Notes under the pieces: generated by a model | What the model was told of the DNA's origin: nothing | Database searches by the model: none | What the model saw: only the letters and a program-made list of their open reading frames with translations | Translations under genes and position numbers: made by a program | DNA from: an uncultured Lachnospiraceae bacterium | Lineage (GTDB): Bacteria; Bacillota; Clostridia; Lachnospirales; Lachnospiraceae | Reading direction: 5' to 3' | NCBI GenBank assembly: GCA_902801415.1 | Contig: CADCIK010000005.1 | Location: forward strand, 1 to 57,284 | DNA length: 57,284 nt | Shown here: in pieces, positions 34,411 to 43,222 of the stretch | Position numbering within the stretch: position 1 is the stretch's first letter | Layout: each line of letters begins with the position of its first letter

Positions 34411-34622
34411 CTTTCGCCGCAATTAGGCACAGATGTGGGTTTTTCTGAATTCAGATCCCATGGATTTCCTGCCTTTCGCCGCGATTAGGTACAGATGTGG
34501 GTTTTTCTGAATTCAGATCCCATGGATTTCCTGCCTTTCGCCCCGATTAGGTACAGGCAGGAGTTTCTCTGAATTCAGATCCCATGGATTTCCTGCCTTT
34601 TCCTCACGGTTGGGCACAGAAG
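34411..34622. repeat. Tandem repeat array, 62-bp unit, three copies plus a partial
   Basis: Units start at 34411, 34473, 34535 and (partial) 34597, with an exact 62-bp period. Each full copy contains the 12-bp palindrome TCTGAATTCAGA flanked by TGGG and CCCATGG. The first two copies are nearly identical and the third has drifted. No unique spacers exist, so this is not CRISPR. Confidence 0.9.
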
Positions 34623-34744
34623 CATCTTTGTCGGTATAAAGTTCCACAAATCGCAGCTTGCTTTGGAGACTTTTTTACGTAAAGACTTGTATATGCCCAA
34701 AATAGCTTTAATATCACTCAAGCATTGGATGCTGAATTGTCAAA

Positions 34745-34896
34745 ATACAGTCTGTGTACCCAAACAATCAAAATCCATGTGGTTCCATTTTAAGAAAATA
34801 GGACTTCTGTACCCAACCCATCAGACCATGTGGTTCCAATTTAAAGAAACAGGGCTTCTGTGCCCAACGCATTATCCATGCGGGCCAATTTTACAG
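34745..34896. repeat. Imperfect tandem repeat array, about 50-bp unit, three copies
   Basis: The element CCATG(T)GG recurs at 34775, 34826 and 34876 (51 and 50 bp apart), each with CTGTACCCAA-like sequence before it and TTTTAAGAAA-like sequence after it. Read on the opposite strand, the 62-bp array shows the same order (AAATCCATG, AGAAAA, TCTGTGCCTAA), suggesting an inverted common ancestor. It overlaps the very end of yitT. Confidence 0.65.
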
Positions 34897-35838
34897 CTCT
34901 TCCCTGCTGTATCCAAGGAAGCCCTCTCCGCGGATCTCCTGTGCATCGGTGAGGATCATGAACGCGTCCGGATCGATTTCCGCGACCAGCTCCCGCAGGA
35001 TGACAGCCTGCTTCTTGGAGACGGCGACCAGAAGAACCGGTCTGTCCTTGCCGGTATACATGCCCGTTCCGGATAGCCTTGTGGCGCCCCGGTTGAGTTC
35101 GTGCATAATGCGGTTGGCGATTTCCTGGTGGCGGGGCGAAATGATAAACGCCGAGTAAGCGTTGCGGAAACCGCTGGTGATGCCATCTGCAATCCGGCTT
35201 GACAGGACTACAGAAATGACAGCGTACATGGAAATCTGCACGCCAAAAATCCAAACGGAGAGAAGGATCACGGCCGCATCCAAAAGCTGCATCAGTTTTG
35301 CCGTGCTCATGTGCGGAAAGGCTCGTTGGATGAGGGCGCCCAGCGTATCTGTGCCGCCCGTAGTGGCTTTGCCTAAGAATACAAAGCCCAGTCCGGCGCC
35401 CATCAGCGCACCGCCTACAATTGTTGTAAGAAAGAGGTCATCGCCCATCAGGGCATATTCGGGAACGACCAGAAGCCAGAGGGAGAAGATGATGGACGCG
35501 GCGAAGGTGCGCCGCATGAATTTCCATCCCCGGACATAGATCGCCGCCAGGATCAACGGCACGTTGAGCATTGCGTTGGAGAGCCATGTGGGAAGCCCAT
35601 CGGAGAACTCCGCCGGCATCCAGGCAGGCATGATCGGTGCGGTTGCATATTTGATAATGATGGCAAGACCCGTAAAGCCGCCGGGCACCATTTTGGCCGG
35701 CGTGAAGCACAGGTTGGCGGATAACGCCATGAGAAGAGTACCTGTCAGTACCCAGAAATAATCTCTACGCCTCTCGTATTTGCTGCCGATCTCCATTCTT
35801 GTAAGACCGGCTTGCAGCCTCCGCAATCTGCTGTTCAT
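34891..35838 (-). CDS. YitT family membrane protein with DUF2179 domain (315 aa)
   Basis: The N-terminal ~215 residues hold five to six membrane helices with the family's NLCFTPAKMVPGGFTGLAII and GKATTGGTDTLG motifs. The C-terminal ~80 residues are the soluble DUF2179 domain (SRRIADGIT-like region to EEL). Function of YitT proteins is unresolved. The start at 35838 follows GAGGAGG; a longer in-frame GTG start (35898) would run through the leader hairpin and is rejected. The gene has its own promoter and a terminator-like hairpin in its leader. Confidence 0.9.
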   Translation of the reverse strand: MNSRLRRLQAGLTRMEIGSKYERRRDYFWVLTGTLLMALSANLCFTPAKMVPGGFTGLAIIIKYATAPIMPAWMPAEFSDGLPTWLSNAMLNVPLILAAIYVRGWKFMRRTFAASIIFSLWLLVVPEYALMGDDLFLTTIVGGALMGAGLGFVFLGKATTGGTDTLGALIQRAFPHMSTAKLMQLLDAAVILLSVWIFGVQISMYAVISVVLSSRIADGITSGFRNAYSAFIISPRHQEIANRIMHELNRGATRLSGTGMYTGKDRPVLLVAVSKKQAVILRELVAEIDPDAFMILTDAQEIRGEGFLGYSREEL

Positions 35839-35886
35839 CGACTTTACCTCCTCACAATTTGACTTCAAAACTCTTTTTATCGAAAG

Positions 35887-35921
35887 AAAAACGGGCACAT
35901 TCCCAAAGGAAGTACCCGTTT
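35887..35921 (-). terminator. Terminator-like hairpin in the yitT leader (possible attenuator)
   Basis: On the minus strand AAACGGGTAC pairs with GTGCCCGTTT, extended by TTCC/GGAA, and is followed by TTTTT. It lies between the yitT promoter and its ribosome binding site, so it could control read-through. Confidence 0.7.
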
Positions 35922-35972
35922 AATCATCGCATATGGATTCTTTTCTCTGTCAGAACATTGCTGTCTGATAGT

Positions 35973-36000
35973 ATTATACCGCCGCACAAGTGGGCGTCAA
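35973..36000 (-). promoter_or_regulatory. Promoter of yitT
   Basis: On the minus strand TTGACG (36000-35995), 16-nt spacer, TATAAT (35978-35973), predicting a leader of roughly 130 nt. Confidence 0.75.
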
Positions 36001-36101
36001 GCCGGCGCATTAGCATGGCAGAGTACCAGTGCGGCCACAGTCAGATTCATACACAGATCCGTGCCCAACACTGCAGTCATGCAGATCATGCGTATAGCCG
36101 G

Positions 36102-36926
36102 TCAGTCGTGCCGCTGTGTGTAGTCGCTGTAGATATCGGTGAAAAGCGCCGAGTGGGGGAGTCTCTCAGGTTTGAGACCCGCCATTGTCAGATGTGTGGT
36201 GTCTCCGATCCTGGTGGCGCGGAAATGCGCGAAGCCCCGCTGTCTTTCCTCGGAAAAGCACTCTGTGACCGAGGAAGTGGGCATGCAGAGAGACTGCAGT
36301 GTCACAAAGGGCGAGACGTTCCACATGTGGGAGAGAAGGACGCAGGTGATGCCGAAATGGCAGAAGAAAGTGAGAGTCTCCCGGCTCTCTTTCTCCACGC
36401 GGTAATGGCGGTCCTCCCGGACATAACCGTGCTCAGCAAGCAGCGCGTCAAAAGAAGCAATGACGCGGTCATACACGGGCAGCATATCGGAATTGTGGGC
36501 GACCAGGGTTGTGCGCCATGCATCAAAATCGGAATAGGCGGGGTGTTCGACGTAATAGGAGGGATACATGTCCCATACGATCCTCTTTTTGTAAGTGCCA
36601 TCGGGGAGTGTCTTGAGGTAGTATGCCTCCTGCAGCAGAGGTACGTCATTGACATCAACCTGGGCCGGGAATTCCCGCAGCCAGTCCAGCGTCGTGAGGA
36701 CGTCGCCGCAGGCAGTGGCCGCTTGCGCGCCGCGCGCGCCCGGAATCGCTTTTCCCAGAGCGATAGCAGCTGTCTCCTGCGCCCTGCCGAGAGGAGAGGC
36801 GAAGCAGGTTCCCACATCCATTCTCGGAATGAGCGCCGCCAAGGCGCGGGCCTCCCTGAGCCCGATCTCATTGAGACGGTCGTTTGCATAATCCGGATCT
36901 CCGTGCCGGACAAAAAGTAATCTCAT
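36102..36926 (-). CDS. Histidine phosphatase superfamily protein, phosphoglycerate mutase-like (274 aa)
   Basis: The RHG motif (R7-H8-G9) opens the protein, with H8 as the phosphoacceptor. EIGLREARAL and ASPLGRAQETA follow as in broad-specificity phosphatases of the family. A second conserved His is in the HFGITCVLLSHM region. At 274 aa it is somewhat longer than the usual ~200, with extra sequence in the middle (YYVEHPAYSDFDAWRTT). The start at 36926 has GGAGACC just upstream; a longer in-frame start at 37013 lacks one. Substrate unknown. Confidence 0.88.
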   Translation of the reverse strand: MRLLFVRHGDPDYANDRLNEIGLREARALAALIPRMDVGTCFASPLGRAQETAAIALGKAIPGARGAQAATACGDVLTTLDWLREFPAQVDVNDVPLLQEAYYLKTLPDGTYKKRIVWDMYPSYYVEHPAYSDFDAWRTTLVAHNSDMLPVYDRVIASFDALLAEHGYVREDRHYRVEKESRETLTFFCHFGITCVLLSHMWNVSPFVTLQSLCMPTSSVTECFSEERQRGFAHFRATRIGDTTHLTMAGLKPERLPHSALFTDIYSDYTQRHD

Positions 36927-37028
36927 GTAAGGTCTCCATTCCGGAGCGCGATCTGCGCCCTCTTCATATGTCGTCCGCCGCCGGAAGGCGGCAAAGATAC
37001 GCTTTGTATGCATATCGCAATTGTGCGA

Positions 37029-37124
37029 TAATGAACTGGTAGAGTAATAAACTGGTAGAGTAATAAACTGGCAGGGTAATAAACTGGCAGGGTAATAAAC
37101 TGGCAGAATAATGAACTGATAATA
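37029..37124. repeat. Six tandem copies of a 16-bp repeat
   Basis: TAATAAACTGGCAGGG-type units run without interruption, differing at one to five positions. They lie between divergent phosphatase and channel genes. Confidence 0.92.
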
Positions 37125-37210
37125 TTATTTTACTTGATGCAGGCGGCAAATGCACTGCCTGTTTTGCTGCAAGTGATAATGAAGAGCAGATTATCGGAGA
37201 CAGATTTCAA

Positions 37211-38413
37211 ATGGGCAAAAAGGAATCAAACAGCTGGCCCGCACTAAGGGCCAGACTCTTCAAAATGGTCTCGGTCGGCGTGATCGACGACCCCATCAAC
37301 CAGAGCTATGACGTGATCAGTACAGGCGCGCTGATCATCAATCTGGCTGTCAGCGTGATGGCCACATTCGAGAACCTGAACGCGGTTTACGGGGATATTT
37401 TCATAATGGCGGAACAGATAACGGTGCTGTTTTTTGGCGTGGACTACGTCCTGCGTGTCCTCACCGCACCTGAACTCTATCCCGGAAAATCCCGGGCCAG
37501 GTCGGCGGCTCAGTACTGTCTCTCCGCGACGGGTATCATTGACCTTCTGTCCTTCCTGCCGTACTACCTGCCGGTGTTCTTCCCGTCGGGGATGGCGGCG
37601 TTCAGAATGTTCCGCGTCGTGAGGATCCTGCGTCTGTTCCGGATCAACGCCTATTACGACTCGCTCAACGTGATCACGGAAGTCCTCAACAGCAAAAAGC
37701 AGCAGCTCCTGTCATCGGTTTTCATCATTGCGACACTGATGCTGGGCTCGAGCCTCTGTATGTACAGTCTGGAGCATGAGGCGCAGCCGGAGGTCTTCGC
37801 CAACGCGTTCTCGGGAATCTGGTGGTCTGCCTCGACCCTTCTCACAGTCGGCTACGGGGACATTTACCCGATCACGCCGATGGGCAAATTTTTCTCGATC
37901 TGCATCACTTTCCTCGGCGTCGGAATGGTGGCTATTCCCACCGGTATCATCAGCGCCGGATTCGTGGAACAGTATACGCAGTTCAAGCAGATGGGAGAGC
38001 ACGGAAAGGAGAGAGACATCCAGTTTCTCAACTTCCTGCTGCTTCCGCAGGACGCGTGGACCGGGAAATGCATCCGGGATCTGGAGCTGCCAACCAATAC
38101 GCTGATCGCGGCTATTCGAAGGGGAACAGAGACCATCGTACCCAGAGGGGATGTGGTCCTGCTGGCCGGTGACAAGATCGTGCTCGGCGGGGAGCCCTTG
38201 CGGGGGTCAAAGCCGTTGGAGCTCAAGGAAATGGCCATTGGGAGAAAACACAGCTGGAACGGATACGCCATTCGCGAGCTGGACATCTCGCGCAGGGAGT
38301 TTATCGTTCTCGTCAAGCGGAACGGCAATATGATCGTTCCGCACGGGTCTCTGATCATCAGAGAGGGAGACACGGTATATCTTTACAAAGAACTGGACGC
38401 AAGAAAGGCGTGA
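37211..38413 (+). CDS. Kv-like potassium channel with two C-terminal TrkA-C domains (400 aa)
   Basis: A six-helix channel subunit: S1-S3 about 35-115, an S4-like arginine-bearing helix FRMFRVVRILRLFRI (~131-145), S5, the pore loop with selectivity filter V213-G-Y-G-D217 and S6 (FLGVGMVAIPTGIIS). The cytoplasmic end carries two TrkA-C-like modules (about 283-337 and 345-398) without the Rossmann RCK-N domain that normally accompanies them. TrkA-C domains bind small ligands such as cyclic dinucleotides in some channels. Tetrameric assembly is expected. A palindromic terminator overlaps the stop codon. Confidence 0.9.
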   Translation: MGKKESNSWPALRARLFKMVSVGVIDDPINQSYDVISTGALIINLAVSVMATFENLNAVYGDIFIMAEQITVLFFGVDYVLRVLTAPELYPGKSRARSAAQYCLSATGIIDLLSFLPYYLPVFFPSGMAAFRMFRVVRILRLFRINAYYDSLNVITEVLNSKKQQLLSSVFIIATLMLGSSLCMYSLEHEAQPEVFANAFSGIWWSASTLLTVGYGDIYPITPMGKFFSICITFLGVGMVAIPTGIISAGFVEQYTQFKQMGEHGKERDIQFLNFLLLPQDAWTGKCIRDLELPTNTLIAAIRRGTETIVPRGDVVLLAGDKIVLGGEPLRGSKPLELKEMAIGRKHSWNGYAIRELDISRREFIVLVKRNGNMIVPHGSLIIREGDTVYLYKELDARKA

Positions 38414-38440
38414 AGAGTACTCTTCACGCCTTTTGCTTTT
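38404..38440 (+). terminator. Terminator overlapping the channel stop codon
   Basis: AAAGGCGTGAAGAGT and ACTCTTCACGCCTTT form a perfect 15-bp inverted repeat with no spacer, followed by TGCTTTT. It includes the TGA stop. Confidence 0.85.
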
Positions 38441-38491
38441 ACCAAAAAATCGAGATTTTTATTGCACTGGGAGATCCGATACTGCAACAGT

Positions 38492-39727
38492 CTATGCGGC
38501 AGCCAGCAGGATCAGCAGCTCTGCGCATTTCTCCAGCTCCTGCACGGAGGCATATTCGAAACGGCCATGGAAATTGTAACCGCCGGTGCACAGATTGGGG
38601 CAGGGAATGCCCATATAGGTGAGTGCCGCGCCGTCAGTACCTCCGCGGATGGGAGAGACGACGGGCTCGATGCCGAGGGTCTGCAGCGCTTCTTTGGCGC
38701 GCGTGATCAGTTCCATGTGATCCTTCAGATGGATCGCCATGTTGTAATACTGGTCGCGGATCGAGATGGAGAGCACATCGCCTCCTGCAGCTAGGCGGTA
38801 CCTCGTGTTGATCAGCGCGGCGGCCGCTTTCATGAATTCTTTTCTCGCCGTGAACTTCTCACTGTCGTGGTCGCGAATGATATATTTGAGCTTGGCGCTG
38901 TCAACGCCGCCCTTCACTTCGCTCAGGTGATAAAAACCCTCATACCCCTCAGTGTACTCGGGACGCTCGTTGGCGGGCAGCAGCGCATTGAATTCCATGC
39001 CGATCAGGATCGCGTTGAGCATTGTGTTCTTGGCGTCGCCCGGGTGGACGCTTCTGCCGGTGATCTCTATTTTGGCAGCTGCGGCGTTGAAGCATTCGTA
39101 CTCCAGCTCGCCGAGTCCGCCGCCGTCCACGGTATAGGCTTCGCGGGCGCCGAACTGCTCGATGTCAAAATTCTCAGTGCCCCGGCCGACTTCCTCGTCC
39201 GGCGTGAAGGCCGCGCAGATCGTGCGGTGTTTCTGTTCAGGATGGGTCGTGTAGTATTCAAAGAGGTTCATGATCTCCGATATGCCGGATTTGTCATCCG
39301 AGCCGAGGAGGGTTGTTCCGTTCGTTACGATGAGATCCTCACCGACGTGATTTCTCAGTTCCGGGAAGTCGGACGGGCGGAGCAGGATGGCGTCAGCGCC
39401 GGGCGCGGCTTCGCGAAGTACAATATTGCCGCCCGGATAGTTCTCTACGATGTGCGGCGTCACACCGCAGCCGCTTGCGGCAGGGGAGGTGTCCATATGG
39501 GCGACAAAGCCGATCGCGGGCTCTTCGCCGGGTAACTTCGCGTAGACGTAGCAGTGCTCTTCGTCATAAACGGCCTGTACGCCCATCTCACACAGTTCGC
39601 TGTAAAGGAGCCCGGCGAGGTCGCGCTGTTTGGAAGTAGTAGGCTGTTCGGCGGATTCCTCGTTGGACTGGGTGTCGATCCCGACATATCTGATAAATCG
39701 GTTGATCAGGTTCTGGTTGGTTATCAT
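38492..39727 (-). CDS. pepT: Peptidase T, M20B tripeptidase (411 aa)
   Basis: A cytoplasmic dinuclear zinc aminotripeptidase. Metal-binding motifs are visible: AHMDTSPAASG (His and Asp), LLGSDDKSGISE (bridging Asp) and FTPDEEVGRG (Glu pair), with a dimerisation domain between. Length matches the family. Of two closely spaced ATGs (39733 and 39727), the inner one is preferred because GGAGAA then lies at a normal distance. It is monocistronic and divergent from the next gene. Confidence 0.95.
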   Translation of the reverse strand: MITNQNLINRFIRYVGIDTQSNEESAEQPTTSKQRDLAGLLYSELCEMGVQAVYDEEHCYVYAKLPGEEPAIGFVAHMDTSPAASGCGVTPHIVENYPGGNIVLREAAPGADAILLRPSDFPELRNHVGEDLIVTNGTTLLGSDDKSGISEIMNLFEYYTTHPEQKHRTICAAFTPDEEVGRGTENFDIEQFGAREAYTVDGGGLGELEYECFNAAAAKIEITGRSVHPGDAKNTMLNAILIGMEFNALLPANERPEYTEGYEGFYHLSEVKGGVDSAKLKYIIRDHDSEKFTARKEFMKAAAALINTRYRLAAGGDVLSISIRDQYYNMAIHLKDHMELITRAKEALQTLGIEPVVSPIRGGTDGAALTYMGIPCPNLCTGGYNFHGRFEYASVQELEKCAELLILLAAA

Positions 39728-39880
39728 TTGCATTTCTCCGGATGCTGTAAAAGTACCAAAGATCGATACGGGTTGATAGTGACAATTCTGTGATTCTTAT
39801 GATAGCACTGAAGTGGCTGACAGTGTTATACTTATTGACACTAAAAGGTGAATACGATTTAACAAAGCCGGAGAACAACA

Positions 39881-40480
39881 ATGACTCACAACTTTTTTGC
39901 GACTCTGTCGCGGATGAAATATATAGAGAGATGGGCGCTCATGAGAAATGCGCGCACAGAGACGCTCAGCGAGCACACACTGGATGTCGCGATGATCGCA
40001 CACGCGCTCTGTGTGATCGGAAATGTGCGCTACGGAAGGTCTCTGGACGCGGACAGAGCGGCGCTGATCGGACTCTACCATGACGCCTCCGAGATCATCA
40101 CCGGGGATATGCCGACGCCGGTCAAATACTACAACCGGGATATACGGGACGCCTACAGGGAAGTAGAGCATGTGGCGGAGATGCGCCTTCTGGAACAGCT
40201 TCCCGAGGACATTCGCGGCGTCTACGCGGAGATCTTTGACGGCACCGGCGCAGAGGAAGACAAATATATGCGAAGGCTTGTAAAGGCCGCGGACAAACTG
40301 TCGGCACTGATCAAGTGCATGGAAGAGTCGGGGGCCGGCAACGGCGAGTTCCGCTCCGCACAGATCTCCACGGAGAAGTCGGTGCAGAAGATGGCAGAGG
40401 AGCTGCCGGAGGTCAGGGTATTTCTGGATGAGTTCCTGCCTCCTTACGGAAGCACCCTGGATGAACTGTTGGGAAGATAG
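39881..40480 (+). CDS. HD-domain 5'-nucleotidase, YfbR family (199 aa)
   Basis: An HD-fold phosphohydrolase that removes phosphate from deoxyribonucleoside monophosphates. It has the family pattern RMKYIERWALMRN, EHTLDVAMIAHAL (first His), LYHDASEIITGD (HD dyad plus downstream Glu) and a later KAADKLSALIKC (Asp). GGAGAA precedes the ATG. It is slightly below the usual length but complete. It is divergent from pepT. Confidence 0.9.
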   Translation: MTHNFFATLSRMKYIERWALMRNARTETLSEHTLDVAMIAHALCVIGNVRYGRSLDADRAALIGLYHDASEIITGDMPTPVKYYNRDIRDAYREVEHVAEMRLLEQLPEDIRGVYAEIFDGTGAEEDKYMRRLVKAADKLSALIKCMEESGAGNGEFRSAQISTEKSVQKMAEELPEVRVFLDEFLPPYGSTLDELLGR

Positions 40481-40591
40481 CTGTTTGGGAGATGAACCTC
40501 CACTCCTATACGGTGCAGTGGCTCCTATGGATGAGGTGTTCTGCTGCTACGCTTTATAGAATTGCTTGTAACACATACCGGGAGGACTAGG

Positions 40592-41095
40592 ATGAAAGTT
40601 CTTGTAGTTAGTGATTCTCACGGAAGACATGACCTGCTGCGCAAGGCCATCGGACAGGAAGCGCCGATCGATATGCTGATCCACGCGGGTGATGTTGAAG
40701 GGAATCTGGAAAAGATACTGGGCCCCAAGAGGGAGTACAAGATCTACGCGGTGGCCGGGAACATGGACTGGGGAGACGGAATGGAGTCCGCGCTGACTTT
40801 TGACATGGGAGGCCACAAGGTGTTCCTGACCCACGGCCATCACTACGGCGTGTCCTGGACAGTCGCGAACCTGCGGGATGCCGCGGAGGATTGCGGCGCC
40901 GAGGTGGCGATTTTCGGGCATACACACAGGCCTTTTCTGGAGGAACAGAATGATATCCTTCTGCTCAATCCGGGAAGCGTCGCCAAGCCCAGGCAGGTGG
41001 GATACAAGAAAACCTATGCCGTCATCACGATCGATGACAAGAGCGGTGATATGAAAGTGCGGTTCAAGAGCCTGCGCGGCACGGGATGGTCCTGA
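40592..41095 (+). CDS. Metallophosphoesterase, YfcE/MJ0936 family (167 aa)
   Basis: A small calcineurin-like phosphodiesterase with all metal motifs: SDSHGRHD at the start, HAGDVEG, AGNMD, LTHGHHYG and FGHTHRP. Family members act on phosphodiesters, but the natural substrate is not deducible. The ATG at 40592 is chosen because GGGAGGA lies immediately upstream and the first strand begins at once. Confidence 0.93.
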   Translation: MKVLVVSDSHGRHDLLRKAIGQEAPIDMLIHAGDVEGNLEKILGPKREYKIYAVAGNMDWGDGMESALTFDMGGHKVFLTHGHHYGVSWTVANLRDAAEDCGAEVAIFGHTHRPFLEEQNDILLLNPGSVAKPRQVGYKKTYAVITIDDKSGDMKVRFKSLRGTGWS

Positions 41096-41153
41096 AAACG
41101 CACAAAGACAGTCCTTCTTCTGCGGTACAGAAGGAATAGTATGGTAAAGATAA

Positions 41154-41189
41154 GAAGAAGCACGGGGAAAAATCCCGTGCTTCTTTTTT
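41154..41189. terminator. Terminator between convergent phosphoesterase and YgiQ genes
   Basis: GAAGCACGGG with CCCGTGCTTC, loop GAAAAAT, then TTTTTT on the plus strand. Confidence 0.9.
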
Positions 41190-41205
41190 AATTGGATTGT
41201 CCGTC

Positions 41206-43146
41206 TCATTTGGAGCGCCTCTTTCCGGCACCTGTTCCGGCGCGCCTTACGCCTCTGTCGGTTTTCGCAGGTCTTCCCGCAGGCCGGACCGCTTTTTTTG
41301 TGCCGGGTTTTCCGGTCTTTCCGACCTGCCTTGGCGGGATCAGGAACTGGTCGCCGAATCCGATCAGGTCCTGCCGGCCCTCCCGCACCAGTGCTTCTTT
41401 GACCAGTGCGTAGTTCTTGGGATCGCGGTACTGAATCAGGGCTCTCTGCATAGCCTTTTCGTGGGGGTCGCGCGGCACATAGACGGTCTGCATGGTGGAG
41501 GGATCATCGTTCCGGAGCGTAGTCGGGTCAAGACCCGTGTAATACATGCAGGTGGAGATCGTGCCGGGCGTCGGGTAGAAGTCCTGCACCTGCTCGGGCA
41601 TGTAGCCGAGGTCGCGGATATATTCCGCCAGCGCGATCGCGTCCTTCATGGTGCTTCCCGGATGGGAGGACATCAGATAGGGCACTATGTACTGATCCTT
41701 GTGAAGCTTCTCGTTCATCTTTTCGAATTCACGGCAGAAGGCATTGTAGGTATTCACGTCGGGCTTGCCCATCTTGGAGAGCACGTTATCTGAGATGTGC
41801 TCAGGCGCCACACGGAGCTGCCCGCTGACATGGTACTGGCAGAGCTCGCGGAGAAAAGTTCTGTCCTTGTCGGCCAAAAGATAGTCAAATCGGAAACCGG
41901 AGCGGACAAACACTTTTTTGACGCCGGGCAAGGCGCGGAGCTTTCGAAGGAGCGCAAGGTAGTCGCTGTGGTCCACCTTGAGATTGGGGCAGGGCTTGGG
42001 ATAGAGGCAGCGGCGGTGCTTGCAGGCGCCCTTTGTCAGCTGCTTGTCGCAGGCGGGGCGGCGGAATTCCGCAGTGGGGCCGCCGACGTCGTGGATGTAG
42101 CCCTTGAAATCGGGATCTTTGAGGCAGGTCTCAGCCTCTGCCAGGATGGATTCGTGGCTTCGCGCCTGCACGATGCGCCCCTCGTGGAAGGTCAGCGCGC
42201 AGAAATTGCAGTCGCCAAAACATCCCCTGTTGGAAGTCAGACTGAACTTGATCTCGGAGAGCGCAGGGATCCCGCCGTCCTTCTCATAGGAGGGGTGGTA
42301 GGCGCGCATGAAAGGCAGCGCATAGACGTCGTCCATCTCTTGTGTGGTCAGGGGCTTTGCAGGAGGATTCTGCACGACAAATAACTTTCCGTCGTAGGCC
42401 TCATATAAGCGTTTGGCCTGGAAAGGATCAGTGTTCTGATGCTGAATGGCAAAGCTGTGGGCGTAAGAGCGCTTGTCCGCCTTAACCTGCTCAAAGTCGG
42501 GAAGGCGGATTGCATCATAGATGTTCTCTTCATCGCGGGTCTTGTAGACCGTTCCGTCAATGTAGGTGATGTCGCGGATATCAAGGCCGGAGGCCAGCGC
42601 GTCGGCGATCTCCGGAATGCTGTGTTCGCCCATTCCGTAGGAAATGAGGTCGGCGCCGGAATCGAGAAGGATGGATCGGCGCACTCTGTCGGACCAGTAG
42701 TCGTAGTGGCTGAGCCGCCGCAGACTGGCCTCAATACCGCCGATGATGATCGGTGTGTGTTTGTAAGTCTGCCGGATCAGGTTGCAGTAGACAATGACGG
42801 CGTAGTCCGGGCGCTTTCCGATGATGCCGCCGGGCGAATAGGCGTCCTGATGGCGGCGTTTCTTAGCAACCGTATAGTGGTTGACCATGGAGTCCATGTT
42901 GCCGGAAGAGACCAGAAAGCCAAGCCGTGGCTCGCCGTATTCCGTAACGCTCGCGGGATCGCGCCAATCGGGCTGGCAGATGAGCGCGACGCTATAACCG
43001 CGCGACTGCAGCAGGCGGCAGATAATTGCGGTGCCAAAGCTCGAATGGTCCACGTACGCGTCGCCGCTGACGTAGACGAAGTCGGGCTGTGTGATGCCTT
43101 CCGCTATGAGATCCTTTTTGGAAAGTGGTAAAAAGCCGTTGGACAT
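41206..43146 (-). CDS. ygiQ: YgiQ family radical SAM protein (646 aa)
   Basis: A large radical SAM protein with an N-terminal B12-binding-like part, the 4Fe-4S motif C309-x3-C313-x2-C316 (NRGCFGDCNFCAL) and a long C-terminal region containing YLMSSHPGSTMKDA. The C terminus is very basic (GRPAKTDRGVRRAGTGAGKRRSK). The family is widespread in anaerobes; its reaction is not established. AAGGAG lies upstream of the ATG. Confidence 0.94.
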   Translation of the reverse strand: MSNGFLPLSKKDLIAEGITQPDFVYVSGDAYVDHSSFGTAIICRLLQSRGYSVALICQPDWRDPASVTEYGEPRLGFLVSSGNMDSMVNHYTVAKKRRHQDAYSPGGIIGKRPDYAVIVYCNLIRQTYKHTPIIIGGIEASLRRLSHYDYWSDRVRRSILLDSGADLISYGMGEHSIPEIADALASGLDIRDITYIDGTVYKTRDEENIYDAIRLPDFEQVKADKRSYAHSFAIQHQNTDPFQAKRLYEAYDGKLFVVQNPPAKPLTTQEMDDVYALPFMRAYHPSYEKDGGIPALSEIKFSLTSNRGCFGDCNFCALTFHEGRIVQARSHESILAEAETCLKDPDFKGYIHDVGGPTAEFRRPACDKQLTKGACKHRRCLYPKPCPNLKVDHSDYLALLRKLRALPGVKKVFVRSGFRFDYLLADKDRTFLRELCQYHVSGQLRVAPEHISDNVLSKMGKPDVNTYNAFCREFEKMNEKLHKDQYIVPYLMSSHPGSTMKDAIALAEYIRDLGYMPEQVQDFYPTPGTISTCMYYTGLDPTTLRNDDPSTMQTVYVPRDPHEKAMQRALIQYRDPKNYALVKEALVREGRQDLIGFGDQFLIPPRQVGKTGKPGTKKAVRPAGRPAKTDRGVRRAGTGAGKRRSK

Positions 43147-43170
43147 GGGGGCTCCTTGGTGGTGTCAAAA

Positions 43171-43222
43171 GATTGCCGGGTTAAAGATTGCCGGGTTAAA
43201 GATTGCCAGGTCAAAAGATTGC
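43171..43222. repeat. Three to four copies of a 15-bp tandem repeat
   Basis: GATTGCCGGGTTAAA at 43171 and 43186, a variant at 43201 and the start of a fourth at 43217, in the gap between ygiQ and the HD hydrolase gene, just upstream of the ygiQ start. Confidence 0.85.

Noticed and set aside
34411-34622. Possible CRISPR array
   Set aside because: The 62-bp period is continuous with no unique spacers, and no cas genes are present.
34663-35076. Plus-strand open frame of 137 aa across the repeats and the end of yitT
   Set aside because: Its sequence is produced by the ~50-bp tandem repeat and then by the antisense of yitT; there is no ribosome binding site.
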